Shown: positions 22,801 through 35,824, counted from the first letter of the stretch. The stretch: DNA of 64,000 nt from Atriophallophorus winterbourni (GCA_013407085.1 JACCGJ010010178.1:1-64000), one strand, 5' to 3'. Notes: generated from the letters alone by a model not told the origin. Translations and numbers: made by a program.

Positions 22801-24454
22801 AGAAGAATGGTTAACAAGTTGCGCTTGAATGTCACTGTTGGATAAGTTTGGTACGAACAACCTGTTTGATCACATGACCACACACTCATATAGACAGGGT
22901 TTGAACCCATTATCTTGAACAAAAAATATGGAATGAAGTCGTCATGACATTAGAAGGTGTCTATGTTCTACTAACATACATACAAAAAACCGCGATTCAT
23001 AAAATCACTGTTAGAAATTTGTGAATGATGAAATATTCAAGTAAACCATCAATAGCGTTTTATTAAAGTGATGAGACTTAAGTCATTTGAATGACTTATT
23101 TTAGAGATAAAAAGCGTTGCTAAATAAAAATAGAAAAACGTATTCTCATTTGATTCGAAAACAAAACAGTCTGTAAAATTAAAGGAAAATTAGTGGTTCA
23201 ATGAGGTGTGCATAGATAACCGGAACAATCACTTTTGAAACCAACAAAGAACAATTAAACACTCTTGGATTCAAACTAAAATATGATTTTCCATCAAAAC
23301 AATTGGCTATTCTGAAAATAATGATAATGAAAGGTTAATGATGACATCAAACAGCCAGAAAACGATAGTGCCGTGTAAGTACGGGGGATTTGAACTACAC
23401 ATTACTTTTATGAAAATTCTCGTTTTCAAATAAATCAATTATATATGAACATTTATCTGTAATATATATAAAAGCAGCATATGCCACTTTGAACTAATAG
23501 TAGAAATGTCATTGGATGCCAGTATCCTATTCATCTCATACAATTGGACGTAAAATAATTTCTGCTTCTAACACTCACATGGGGGAAGAAAAATTCATTT
23601 TTGAGTTCACTGCAGTTTTTAATCCAAAACACATATTTGACAAATAAGAGTTGTCTGCTTTGGTGAAATGTATTTTAACTGCATTCTGATTGATAAAGCG
23701 TTCTACACATGAGTAGTTCTGACAATATTAATATCAAACGATGCGTATTTAAGAGAATGTGTCGTGTTGCTCGGGTTATTCAAAATTGTACATTTTATCT
23801 ATAATTCACTTTTGATGAATCAAATAGTTTGCAATCGGCTTAGACATCGGTGGGCGTTGAACAAGAAATAAAACAAAGAAATACAAAGTGATATGGAAAA
23901 TTTTAATAGATATAATCGTGAGAATATATTTCCGTATGAAAATGTTTAATATGAAATAAATTTAAATATGCTTCATTCATTTGCACTAGAACCGATCACG
24001 ATACACGTTATCAAATGTTGTATTTTTGAAGCAAATTTGATGACACTATATATTCATGTTCATATTCATATGACTGGCCATATAATATTCAAAACTTATT
24101 GGCTGCTGCGAACGATTATGCTATTTACTCGCGAAAATATTTGTGTATCGAAACTAGAAACATTTATTTTGTAGTAAATTTTATTTACAAAAAATTAAAT
24201 CGAAATCAAGTTAGAATTTTGTTACAAGTTTAAAAAATGAATTTAAAATTTGATTCATAACTTACATTAGTAGGTGTTATCGACAGATGATAGAAATCAC
24301 GCCGAGGGGATGGCGCTACACAAGGCATTTCAGCAATTTTGTTGTTTTTGAACAATCCATATTGTTTGAACAATGGATTTTCTGTATAACGTAGTGCATT
24401 CATTGAGATTTTGGAAACGGTACGTTGGTCGCGTGAGGCATTAAATTCATTCAT
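19696..24454 (-). CDS. FBXO36: F-box only protein 36-like, complete, four exons
   Basis: Exons on the minus strand are 24454-24266, 20202-20094, 20058-19886 and 19854-19696; together 630 nt, 209 residues plus TAG, in frame throughout. Human FBXO36 is about 188 residues. Matches to its pattern run through all exons: SPRRDFYHLSIT, IWRSWVITSR, TIATYDEFLQDD, VLGQHVLEYC, the F-box core MPENILLHIISYLNLEDI, then SDKLWKSL and FGWKKLYFTNKLQQQ (human GWRQLFFTNKLQLQ). F-box proteins bring substrates to SCF ubiquitin ligases through SKP1; the substrate of this family is not established. Introns are 4063, 35 and 31 bp. The gene is convergent with the WD40-like gene. The start is the ATG at 24454, the first in the exon frame. 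Confidence 0.88.
19855..19885 (-). other. 31-bp intron of FBXO36-like gene
   Basis: The sequence runs GTAAGTTTGATAACCTCGAT to GGGAAG. Removing it restores the alignment to FBXO36 without gaps (KALSE joined to ICNSDKLW). Confidence 0.8.
19886..20058 (-). CDS. FBXO36: FBXO36-like exon 3 (F-box core)
   Basis: The exon follows TTTTATTTTACAG and ends at GAG before GTAAGT. It encodes DVFRVLGQHVLEYC and the F-box helices PENILLHIISYLNLEDIF. The split alanine codon joins exon 2 in phase 1 across a 35-bp intron (20059-20093). Confidence 0.87.
20094..20202 (-). CDS. FBXO36: FBXO36-like exon 2
   Basis: A 109-nt exon between an AAACCCACAG acceptor and a GTATTT donor. It encodes FIWRSWVITSRNEG and TIATYDEFLQDDKMQ, matching the FRWWKISLR and THEDFLEN segments of the human protein. 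Confidence 0.85.
20203..24265 (-). other. 4.06-kb intron 1 of FBXO36-like gene
   Basis: The intron is AT-rich without coding frames. It contains one dispersed repeat at 22690-22805. No other element was recognised. Confidence 0.7.
22690..22805 (+). repeat. Dispersed repeat, CA run with CCACGATCGG core
   Basis: It contains CACATCCCACGATCGGTTTC, GTGCTGTTTGCACTCATCAG and GTAGGGACAGTA, as in the copy at 5250. Confidence 0.65.
24266..24454 (-). CDS. FBXO36: FBXO36-like exon 1
   Basis: From the ATG at 24454 the frame encodes 63 residues to AAT before GTAAGT. SPRRDFYHLSITPTN matches the family segment SKDYYQLLVTRSQ. The first 40 residues are more divergent and longer than in the human protein. Confidence 0.8.
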
Positions 24455-24864
24455 ATGATTAAAACAAATGAGGAATAAGTGGAACTTTCTACCCTAAAAC
24501 TGAAACGTTTATGGATAAGTGAAATCTGCATTGCAAGCATATTTTTAGTTTATGAAATAATCACGATACGCTATCTGTATAACTAATTTATAACAGATTA
24601 TTCAGTTCATTAATATTCTACGTGTTCGAGTTCAAGTTCAAGTTGCACGGGGCTGAAGATGGCTAGAAGACAATCACGCCACCAGATTTTCATTGACGGA
24701 ATTCTGTTGAGCACCCAGCACCTCGATGTTGAGTATACAGTTCGTACGGTTTACAAGTTCTTTATCCGGATATCTGGAAGGTAATGTAGGGGTTCTCGTC
24801 ACCAGCACGGAGAGATGTCATCCATTCAGGAAACAATGCGATAATATGCGTGAACAATGTATGA

Positions 24865-24976
24865 TGTATGAAATCACTAGCATAATAGAGACAATGTGCA
24901 GCACAATCATAGACTGCACGTTGGATAATATGCTGGCAAGTGGCCAGAGCCTAGACAGCTATGATAAGTAAAATGG
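24865..24976 (+). repeat. Foldback-family repeat, diverged half copy
   Basis: ATGAAATCACTAGCATAATA, then AGACTGCACGTTGGATAATA and GCCTAGACAGCTATGA follow the order of the better copies at 47.74 and 59.94 kb. Confidence 0.55.
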
Positions 24977-25079
24977 AAAAACAGGTTTTTGTGTTTTTTA
25001 CGTTTTTGTGGAAATATGTTAGGCTATTTATAGTATAATTCATTATAAAAGCTTAACACGTTGTGGAGGTTTACTTAGC

Positions 25080-26480
25080 CAACTAGGAGTTCATTCTAGC
25101 AGTTGATCACACGGTTGCTGAAAAAGTGCTCACGATCAACCAACCTGAATCTACTCTTAAAAGGTTTCATAGAATTAGCCCTTGTCGATCTTTTAAGTGC
25201 AAGTTTGAGTAACTCAGTAGTATTATCGCCCATGAGACCCTTTAGAATCTTAAGGTCTTCGATTAGGTAGCCGTCTCTTCAGTGAGAACAAATCGAGGTC
25301 CTTAAGTCTTGCCTCATGGCTTTCACATGTTTGACTCTCAAATATCCTAGTCTCAAGTCGCTAGGCCTTTACGAGACATGTGAAATCTTTTTATAAGTAC
25401 GGTGTCCATGTTTGAACACAGTATTCCACGTGAGGCCTCACGACTACCTTGCATAGAGGAATGAAGTTGGTAGGTTTTCGGCATTACAACGAAGTCTGTA
25501 CAATTCTTTGCGAGGCTTGTTTGCTGTTTCAGAACATTGAGTAGACCACTTGAAACCTCTTGTTATAGTTATAACAAGACCCTTCACTTTCTGAGCAGCA
25601 TCTATTCCGATTGTTCCTTCACCGACTTTTGGTTGTGTTGTCGCCAAGTTAGTTGCCAGAACGCAGCTCGTCCCCAAGTTTAGTGGCAAGTCCCATGTTT
25701 TTGTCCGCTCGACTACATTTTCTAAGTCAGAGATGAGCGGATATTTGATGTGGGTTCCTAGGATCTGAACATCATCAGCAAACAAGAAGCAACATGAAAT
25801 AAAGCAGGCTCCAACTACGTCTACAAAAATAAGAGAAAAAATTTAGTGGGTTAAGCACTGAGCCTTGAGGCACTTCATTGAGTATCGCTGATTCCTCCGA
25901 GCACACCCATGCGATTCTAACATAGTTAGTACGATTGGTTAAGAAGCTGTCTAACCGTCGATGTAGTTCACCAGTGATGCCACACGTCCTCAGTTTGTGC
26001 AGATGGTACCTATGGTTCAGTGAGTCAAAGGCCTTTTAAAAATCAAGGTAGCATAATTCGACCACTCTCCCTTCATCGAGCCGTGATGTCACATCATCCA
26101 AAAAGATCAAAACGTTTGTTCGGCAGGACTTTTCTTTCCAGAATCTGTGCTGGGCATCCAATAGTAAGGAATTGGCTACTAACTGTTTATATATCTGGTG
26201 TCGAAGCACTTGCAAATAATGATAGTCAGGCTTACTGGTCTATAGTTGTTTACACCCGAACTGAGACCCTTTTTGTTAAGGTTCTTTCCCGACGCTCGTT
26301 TTTAAGCATCCGTAGTATACTTTAGAGTAAGGGAGGTGCAAAATTATTGCTGATTGCAGGTCTAATTATATTCGCGAGCGGTTGAAGAATAGCGGAATCT
26401 ATACGGTCAGGGCCAACCGACTCAGTTTTATCCACCAGGGTAAAACTATGTTGACCATTTCCTGATTAACCTTCACAGAG
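25080..26480 (-). pseudogene. LINE family B reverse transcriptase fragment
   Basis: On the minus strand the frame 25785-25444 begins MFADDVQILGTHIKYPLISD and continues with TWDLPLNLGTS, close to FADDVKFIGSTNENTLLHD and LWDLPLNLNKC of the nearly intact element at 40.3 kb. The C-terminus (LIEDLKILKGLMGDNT, FFSNRVINAWNEL) lies near 25085-25290. The 5' part to 26480 is broken by many stops. It abuts a family A LINE on the same strand. Confidence 0.8.
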
Positions 26481-26489
26481 CTAAAGAGA

Positions 26490-27950
26490 GGTCTGCTGTA
26501 CTCAGAACTCAGAAACGTTTATGGTAGAAAAAGCAGTAAGCTTAACGATAACAATAGGATGACAAGGTATATGGAATATATAAAAAAATATATAAAATAT
26601 CTCAAAAATTAATAGGGACAGTCACATACCGTATGGTTCGTCATAAACTCATCAAGTTTGGAAGCGAAAACCTCAACAGATTCTGATCGTGTGGTTTCCT
26701 CAGGCAAATGGTTCCAAGTGAAACAAATTCTTACCGAGAAAACATTACCATGAATATCCAATCGAGAATGCGGAATGCCTAAAGTCTTTGAATGTGTTCG
26801 TGTTCGAGTAAGGCCATCGGGATTCAGCAAGTGTTTAAGGGGATGGTTTTCAGTATGCAGGATTTTGAATGTCAACAGGAGGTCACTACGTATCCGTCGT
26901 TGGGTAAAATCGTGTAGGTTCAGTTCTAACATACGTTCTGTAAAAGGCAAATTTCTGTAAAGGGGACCAAATTTGTAGCACGATGATAAATCCTGTCGAG
27001 TAGTTCGATGTCCTTCTTCAGCCATGGTGCCCAGGCTTGGATGGAATATCCCATAACAGGACGTATATACGTGTATATTACCCGGGGTAGGGTTTCTGGC
27101 GTAAAATCCGGAATATCCTTTTCAGAAGATTCAAGATACGGCAAGCTTTATTGCACACCATCCGGCAATGATGTCTAGGCTTAAGGTTAATCGGAACCCA
27201 TATACCGAGATCATTTTCTGCGATGGTCCAGACGAGATCTTGCGTGCCAAGCTAATTCGTGTGGTGTAGAGATTTTCAAAGCTGCAGCATTTTACATTTC
27301 GCAGGGTTAAATGGTAACTCATTTAACTGAGACCAACGAAATAAGGTGCACAAATCCCGTTGTAATGCCATACAGTCATTAACAGACCTTACACGTTTCC
27401 ATATTTTAATATCATCGGCAAATATCCAATATCCTTTACTATATCGTTCATATATACCAAGAATAGAAGAGGTCAAAGCACTGATCCTTGCGAAACTCCA
27501 CTCGTGTCGTCTATTTTTCTAGATAAGGTGCTGCCAACGCAAACTTGGACGTGTCCATCAGTAAGATAGTCCCTTATCCAATTCAGCAATATTCCCGTTA
27601 TTCCATAGGATTCGAGCCTTTTAATTAAGATGTCATGGTTGACTCTATCGAAAGCTTTGGAAATATCGATGTAGCAAGCATGTACAGCCCTACCTCCGTC
27701 TAGTGCCTTGGTCCAATCCTCGAACGTTGTAAGAATGTTAGATAAACAGCAACGACCTTTTCGAAAACCGTGTTGTGCTGCGGTCAAAATATTTTGGTTT
27801 TCGAAATGTTTTCTTATACGCGCAGTCACAATGCGTTCCATTAATTTGGAGATCACCGGAAGTAACGTTTCGAAACGTTTACCTGAATCAAGCACAAGAA
27901 CACTGCAGCAAAATGTATGCAAAGCATTAGCTTTTCCCTCTTAAGTCAAA
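26490..27950 (-). pseudogene. LINE family A reverse transcriptase, minus strand
   Basis: Reading down from 27922: LPVISKLMERIV, GFRKGRCCLSNILTTFEDWT, HACYIDISKAFDRVNHDILI, GVSQGSVL, then WIFADDIKIWKRV near 27400 in the next frame, YIRPVMGYSIQAWAPWLKKD near 27060, and the C-terminus RRIRSDLLLTFKILHTENHP to 26609. Frames change at about 27475, 27300 and 26950. It is the best preserved family A copy here, 5'-truncated within the reverse transcriptase. The tail (AAAAAGCAGTAAGCTTAACG) lies near 26530. Confidence 0.85.
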
Positions 27951-28499
27951 GCCGTGTTGCCATAATTCAACACTAACGTACCTATTTCTTCTCTTAAAGA
28001 TAGTTTGAATTAAACAATGGTAAAAACGCTTATAACCTAAATTTTTGCTTTTTAGGCAAGTCCTGGATTCAAAGTTTCTTTAAGCTTTCCTTTGCAATGA
28101 GAGACCTGAATTTCTGGCCTGTATGTACTGCAGTCTCGATCTGTGAGTTACAGGGAATTTATAAGTCCTGTAACTACGGTCACGAAATCTGATAGCTCTG
28201 CGAATATAAGCGTTGATCGGTCAAATAACTGCATTTTATAACTTCTGTTTAAATTAGATTTACAAATTTCCATTTCTTGGTATTGATGGAAGTTGGGTAT
28301 TATTCTAATATCTTGTTCTATATTATCCGCGTAAAACATTTTCATCACAATTTCAAATAAATGTAATTTCTTGTATTGATTATTTTGTTACTAACCCTTG
28401 CATCGCTGGTAATATTTACTTTACTTTATCTTCATAACATATTTCATAGCAATTTCAAAACATTTCTTGCGTTCTACTTATTCCTTCCTATTTTCACAG

Positions 28500-29770
28500 A
28501 TACATTCTTCTGTGCTTCCTCCGAAGAAATCCTGGCAGTTGCAGATGTTTTAAATCACAACTCCAAAATACTTAGTGAACGATCTCCGGCGATACTGATA
28601 CTGATAATAGAGATGATAAATATCAAGTGTTTAATGTGTTTACCTAAGGATTTGAAGTAAAACAACTCCTTTTTCCCTGCTCTTGTTATTACAACGGAGT
28701 CTCTCTTCCATACGAACCACCATATACGCGGAAATTGTAGCTCTGTTCCTGCAGAATGTTGACCGTAATAAATTCACTGTATCAAACGATTTGCAGCTCA
28801 AATGGTTGAGGAAATTTCTAGGATACGAGCAGAGTCTCTTTGTAGCTGACTTCGTCAATCGCACTACGTAGGCAATTTACCGGTGGATTGAAAGTAATCA
28901 ATTGTATTAACCATTGCAAAAAAGGCTGCACAAAAACTGTTACAAAATATATACAGGTTACGTTGACCAATGTTTCTGCAAAGCTTTGGAAAGACTTATC
29001 AGGGATCCGTGTGCAACAACCGCGCTGACAATTGTAATTAAACGCAGCTCAACATTGCTCCATTCAACCGATGAAGTGATGTTTCTGATAGTTAAAAACA
29101 TCAATATGACGGAAAAGAAGAGGATCATGTTTTATTCGAAAATAACTTGCCTTTGCTAATATTCCATCTCAATAGATGTAAATCATTTCACGCTAATATA
29201 AGCCGTGTTCATTACACAGATAATTTTCTACCACAAGTTCATTCATTGCACACAGATTGTCTATTTCAGTCTGTTTACCTTAGTATGTACCTATTTTGAA
29301 AGCCTATTCCCGAAGCCAATCTTGCTATGACATCACTGAAGCAAATCTTTACTATTCAGGGAACATTTCATTGTAATACATAATTTCGCGCTTCTCAACG
29401 TTTTAATTCATAATAAGATAGTATTCCAAAGAAACAGTCTACCAGTAGCAAAGCGAAATATTTAATATGGTTTATATCAAACGCCATTGTTTATGCTTTA
29501 AAAATTCAACTATACCAGAATATTGATTTGAAGACTTTTCGGAAAATGTCCACCTTTCAAAAATTGCAAGCATAGCGCACAAATTACGCACAGGAAAATC
29601 ATTTTTGTTAGACTATGTGCGACAGTATCTTCATTAAACGATCCCAATATGTTATCATTTCACAAAAATAATGTAAATAGAGCTCTGGTAGAGGAACTTA
29701 AATTGCGAACATGCGACAAACTAATCAAAACTATATTGAATGGTCAACAAGAAGCGTATGTGATTGAACA
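28500..29770 (+). CDS. Possible exons of an unrecognised gene
   Basis: Four stretches have a protein-like frame: 28500-28640 after TTTTCACAG (SEEILAVADVLNHNSKILSE), 28690-28868 (TIYAEIVALFLQNVDRNKF, LKWLRKFLGYEQSLFVADFV) before GTAGGC, 28957-29155 after ATATACAG (QCFCKALERLIRDP), and 29665-29765 (ALVEELKLRTCDKLIKTIL). They read like one alpha-helical protein, but the junction phases could not be made to agree. They could also be an old pseudogene. No family was recognised. Confidence 0.3.
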
Positions 29771-29899
29771 AGTTGGTTGTACTATTCTTATTCAACAGTG
29801 GCATACAAGCGCCACTTGTTTATATTTTATTATATTAAGTTATATCAGTTGAAACAAGAAATGATTCATTGCAATTGATTATTACAGTGACTCATTACT

Positions 29900-30830
29900 C
29901 AGAATCTCAGAACGTTTCAGGGTAGAAAAAGCAGTAAGCTTAACAATGAGTGAAGTATGACGAGATATATGCAGTGAGAATATATTTTTTTAAAGCAATA
30001 GGTACAATCACAAACCACATGGTTCGTCACATACTCATCCAGTTTTGTACCAACACTCTCAACAGATTTCTAGCGTATGATTTCTTCATGATAAATGTTC
30101 CAAGTTGAAAAATTCTTACCCAGAAAAAAACCAATATCCTACGGAGAATGCGGAATGCTTAAATTCTTTGAGTGCTTTCGTATTCGACCAAGGCCATTGG
30201 GCTTTAGCAAGTGTTTGAAGGGATGGTTATTAGTATGCAAGAATTTGAATGCAATTAGGAGGTCAATCCATATCCGTCGTTCGGTAAAATCGTGAAGATT
30301 TTGTTTTACCATTCGCTCTTTAAAAGACATTCATGTAAACCGGGACCAACTTTGTCTCATGATGATAAATCCTGTCAAATTTGATATCGTTCCTTAGCCC
30401 TGGCACCCGTGCTCGGATGGAATATTCCATAACAGAAAGTTCATACGAATTAATTAATCGCAGTATGGTTTCAAGTGTGAAAATAGTGATAATCGTTTTT
30501 AGAAGACTTAAGATACGGAACACTTCATTGTACATCGTTTGGCAATGTGGTTCAGGCTTAGGTTTAAGCGACACCCGGATACCGAGATCTGTTTCTGCGG
30601 TGTTTCAGACGGGATCTTGCGTTGCAAGCTGTCACGTGTGGTGCAAATATTTTCAAGCGGCAGCATTTTACATTTTGCAGGGTTAAATGTTAACTTATTT
30701 GTCTGGGACAAACGAAATAAGGTGCACAGATCCCGTTGTAATGACATACAACCATTGAACAGAACTTACACGTTTCCATATTTTAACATCATTCGCAAAC
30801 TGTATCAAGTTACATAATAGCTTATTGATC
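29900..30830 (-). pseudogene. LINE family A 3' part, minus strand
   Basis: The minus frames carry LQRDLCTLFRLSQTNKLTFN (30700), the VMEYSIRA block (30430), and MVKQNLHDFTERRIWIDLLI with LKPNGLGRIRKHSKNLSIPH (30140-30320), all in the order of the 26.5-kb copy but more decayed. The tail with GGTAGAAAAAGCAGTAAGCT lies near 29920. Confidence 0.8.
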
Positions 30831-31019
30831 GCAGGAGCGTCTTCTTGGAAATATGCTTAACGATTGATGATGTTTCTACAGTTGCAAGTATTAGATTAAA
30901 TTTTTAAAGGAAATTGAGTATAGTCTTTCTATCTTAGCAGAGTCTCAGAAGAAGAAGTAATTCAAACCTACAAAATCCATTTGCTGAAGAATATATGCGA
31001 TAACCAAAATTAAACCAGG

Positions 31020-31990
31020 AGTTTTTGTTTTAAACGCTTCATCGGGTTTTACTGAAAACATTGAACAAACCGTTGAATTATTTCACAAATTTATTTCGGT
31101 GTTTGCACGTTAATTTCACCGTGATTGTCAAAGAGTCCATTATTCAGCGGGATGCACCGGCTGTGAGTGAAGTATCAATTACTTTAACGGTGGTTACACA
31201 TGATTTATGAAAATTAATTGCAAAGTAATCTTCCGAACCCAAGCAGATAAATCCAATGCAACTAAAAGCCTGCTAAAAGCAACTGTCTGAACTATTATCG
31301 CACATGTTTATACATTTGAATAGAGCTATAGCGGTAACCAACTACTTGAAACTAAGACAATTATAAAAATTTACAAAGATGGATGCCGTTCCGGTGTAAG
31401 GAGTTATAGGTTTGCGATACTGCTTAATTCGGCATTAAAAGATTTTTAGGTGATATTAACGGCAGATATAGTTGATCATCTAGAAAGTAACACACTTCAG
31501 TCTGATGATAACTCAGATATTGCAATAATCATTCTTGCCTAGCAACTTTGCTGACGAGCTCAACAAATTGACCACGCGTTGTTGATGCAAACAGCTGTAT
31601 TCATTCATATTCAATCATTAGTTCTGGATCGTTTGACATGAATTACATTCAAAAAGCTAGAAAAACATAACATTGTTACCAAAGTACATGAATGTTTCCG
31701 TGACTACATTAGCAACAGATACATTAGAATTCGTGTAGACGGCCTATTGTCCAAGTAAATCAATTTCACTAGCCATGTTTCGCAGGTATCGACGCACGGT
31801 TTAATAATATTTCTGATCGACTTAAACGGCTTACCAACACCAACCAATAGCTTGATGGTTCTCTTTGTGGATAGCATAAAAATATGGAAACATATAATCA
31901 GTGTCGATGATTGTTTAATTCTAGAAAACGACCTCAATGCATTTCAGGATTGGTCTTAAGAAAATAAACTACCTTCGTAAGCTCAAAATT
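31020..31990 (+). pseudogene. Heavily decayed LINE reverse transcriptase, + strand
   Basis: A + frame with many stops shows GCRSGVRSYRFAILLNS (family GCRSDVSNYRPVTLLP), FRDYISNRYIRIRVDGLLSK, and LFVDSIKIWKHIISVDDCL near 31860, where the usual FADD has become FVDS. Orientation is opposite to the neighbour at 30 kb. Confidence 0.65.
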
Positions 31991-32104
31991 ACTACATACT
32001 GTATCCTGGAAAAGGTAAACAATGTGAACCGTTTAAAGGGCGCGCGTATGGGCTTAGGTTGTTACACAGATATTTAGACGTTTTACCTGACTCGCTTTCT
32101 TTGT

Positions 32105-32105
<1 letters not shown>

Positions 32106-32180
<75 letters not shown>
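32106..32180. repeat. CA/TA microsatellite
   Basis: A run of CA dinucleotides passes directly into a long TA run. Confidence 0.95.
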
Positions 32181-32183
<3 letters not shown>

Positions 32184-32199
32184 ACCATGGCTCCATAAA

Positions 32200-35100
32200 G
32201 ATATTTTACTTTAGGACAGCATACATATTTGAGATTTAAAGATTTTTTGATTCGGAAATTACGCCATACGTCTTGCGACTCAGACAAATGAACCTGAGAA
32301 CGTTATCACAAAGAAAAAGGCAAGGTGACCTTATCCATGAGTACAAAGTTAATATTAGTGATTTTCACGACCCAGATGACATATTCAATTTTCGATATTT
32401 TAACAAAATTTGTGGTTGTGGAATACAACACTCCAAATGGAACTGATGCATGTATTTATATTTGATGCTTGTAGGTTTACTTGGAATTCTACTTAACGAT
32501 TTGAAGACTACATGATAGCTAAATCTGATTTTGCCTCAAGCAATTAAAAAATAACGGTTTATTTTATTTTTACAGATTCATACACATTCACATACATTTT
32601 TAACTCTATTTCTAATCTGTGGCTTTTTATATTCAATTAAGTTTCATACCCAAATCTGAATTATTTTATTTTGTACTGGGAAAACAGGTAAAACGTTGCT
32701 ATTCATTTAATTGTTGAAGAATATGGCGATGATCTGATTATTTAAATACACTTTGTTGTAGAGAATTTTATTGCTAAATCTTTCTTTGGTTCTGAACTAT
32801 GTATAATATGAAGCCTGTATCTCGTCCGGATAAATAACCTCTGCGTTAGACCGCACGTTGTAAAGTTAATTCTCTTGTTATACCTGTTAATAAAATCTGC
32901 AAAACGACAAAAATAACCATTTTATTATTTTCTCATTGATACACAGTACATATGAGTGATGTTGAAAATGATTAACAGAATTGGTTTCTAAAACTTTCGG
33001 TGAATATGTAATCCGGGCGATCAAATAAAGCGTTGTTTTCCGGGATCGTTATTTTATTGGTGCTATCGGGTATTGTATAAGATCAGCTCGAGTATTATAT
33101 GGATTCGGACATTCGACGTACAACATGTAAGCAAAGTGGACATCAATCACTATGCAAACATTGAAGTTACAAATGTAGTTTGCGAAGAGTTTGTGACTAC
33201 AAGTATTTGTAGCGCATAACACACAACCCTGGTAGTTAAAATATAAAAATATATGTGTGTGAAAAAATAATGTATGTGATGTGTATTTACTAAACTCAAA
33301 ATAATCGAGGCTCAGCACAACAACGTGATAAGTGATATTATGAGAATAATCTATAAAATCGAGCAGGTGCGTAAGATTTTTGAGTATTTCTCTGGAAATA
33401 TTTTCGGATACGGACAACTCACTTTTTATCCTAATGTGACATCAAACTACGCATATCAATGCATTAAATTTTACCATTTTTATAAGTTGAAATTTTGTGA
33501 AATACGTGACATTTAAGTTCAGATACTGTCGAATTGCCATATGTATATAATTATTTATCATGTGTATCGAACCTGAGAGACCCCAAATTAAGTCTTATGG
33601 TTGCGATAACCAGAAATACGAAGCTAACAGTAGTAAAACGTTTTCAGCAATACTAAGCGCTCATAAGCTTAAATCCAGGATCAAAATTATTTAACTTTGA
33701 TGGACTCATTGGGTACTCATGCTCTTGTGCTAAATGGACGACAAAAAGTTTACCATAGATAATAGTAGAAAATCCTATGTCAGTCATCAAAATGCACCGA
33801 AACTAAGGATTCGCTTTTAAACAATAATAACCAGATCGAAATATTTAGGAACTGTTCACCATCCTGAATTGGAAGACCCTAAACTAGCCCTGGAATATGT
33901 TTTAATGTCGCGATAAATATAAGGACATATTTCGGTCACAGTGTTAGACCGTTGTTTATCAAATGTTATATGTTGCAGTATGATGACTAACTTTTTAATT
34001 GGCATATTAGATATCACATATCATGGAACCTATAAACAGGCCAATACACTAAAATACCAGTTCCGTAATAACGTTAATCTGAATATTATGTGATTTTTAT
34101 AAAGTTTACTTTTCAATCATTGATCGGGTGTTGCAAATGAGAGGTTTGTGTCCAACGCAATCTGGTGCTTACATCCCCCGGCAATGCACACCGTTGTACG
34201 AAATATATGTAACAGTGGCAATCAGGTATGAGTTTGTGTCATTTGAATGAAAATTCACGGGCAAATCATACAGCATGTCTTCACACCGACCATAGTAAAA
34301 AGTAATGTGTTATTCGTTTTCGGATTTTGTTTGGACCTCAAGGCTGTTCGTTGTAGCTCAGCCTCAGAAATAAGCCCCAAGAATTTACCTCTTATGCTAC
34401 CTAAATTTTCTAAAAAGTGCAACAGTGTGATAGACAGAAGACTCCATTTCTAGAACGATTTTCTGATAACAAACTGAAGAAAGGCTACGTGTTGTTGTCA
34501 GACTGCTTGATGGGTTTTTAATCAATCAACCGATGTTAACGAATATTGAATGAATGAATAAATGATTATAAAAATAATTTATTCTTATATATCCAAGGCA
34601 TGCTAAGCATGATGAATAATTAACAAATTGTTTTTACAAAGAAAGCAAAATATCGACAGTCGTTATATAAATTTTCAAGGTCAAATGTGCAGGAGATTTT
34701 TTACCTTCGTTAAAATAATGAAGGTAAACGGTAATCAGTCAATTCTACAGAAACTCAATATGTGTGCTGTTATTGCACGAAAAAAATTAATGCGATGAGA
34801 AAAAATGTCTTAAAGAATTTTGAATTTCAGCGCATGTGATCATCGAATAAGTCGGAGATCACGAAGAGGCGGAATAGACAAATACTGAATTGTAATTCTT
34901 CGAAATATAAGTCTGTTTTGAATAAAAGACGTATTTCTCATGGTTTTTCGTAGAAGATTCGGTGCGGCAGGGTGGTATGATCTATGGGCCAGTTTTGTTC
35001 ACATGTATGTAAGTGAGGTAATCAGGAAGGTAAATACTAAAGAGCCAAATGAATGTTCATTATGAAATTTGCAAAATTATGTTCACTATTAATACCCAGG

Positions 35101-35800
35101 AATGGCAAGAATATTGAATTCTTCTAGCGATATGTCCAGGTTGAAAAGTTTCCTTACTTTCTCCACAGTTAATAATGAATTTAGATGTGTTTTAAAATCA
35201 AGTAAAAATGCGCAGAGCCTTATGATTTTCGGCAGAAGATTACAAAGTTTTGCTTACTTATTCCGGAAAAAGTTTCTCTTTACTTTAGTGCGGAATCTTG
35301 GTAGTTCCATTATGTTATGTGATTTTTACAAATTATACCTAGAATCTTGTCATAAGTGAATAGCCGAATTAATATTTATATTATATGATGATATTATTCC
35401 AAAAAAAACATTATAAGGTTTGGTCTAATTTTACGTAACAATAATGGTTCTAGCATGAGCTGCTTACGCCTTTTTCTATATGATTGTTTCGGGCTATATC
35501 CAATGATTGATTTGCTGTACTTTTTCCAAAAAATGCTAACTGTTTTGTTTATGCTGGTATATATTATATTACAGGCATCAAAGAAAAGTATAGTGAAAAG
35601 TTTATAAAGTTTTGACTTACAGTGTTGGAGAGTTAAGAACTAATGACTCAAATTTGCACTCTGCTTCGCCTTCAAGATCAGAATATCTGTACAGAAGATC
35701 ACGTGTGCAGTCGATCATTTGAATCAGCTCATTATTAGGAAGGATTAATCTATCAGGTATTGTATATCATAAAAGCTTGTATATCATAAAACCTTAGGTT
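32200..35800. other. AT-rich stretch without recognised genes
   Basis: Frames up to 122 codons occur on both strands but lack coding character or splice context. No repeat family from elsewhere in the window was recognised. Confidence 0.4.
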
Positions 35801-35824
35801 TTTCTAGAGTGAAAGAGATACCAT

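Noticed and set aside
32054..32287. Minus frame with Tyr/Ile repeats
   Set aside because: It is translation of the CA/TA microsatellite.
33049..33417. 122-codon minus frame
   Set aside because: AT-rich composition, no domain pattern, no splice context.
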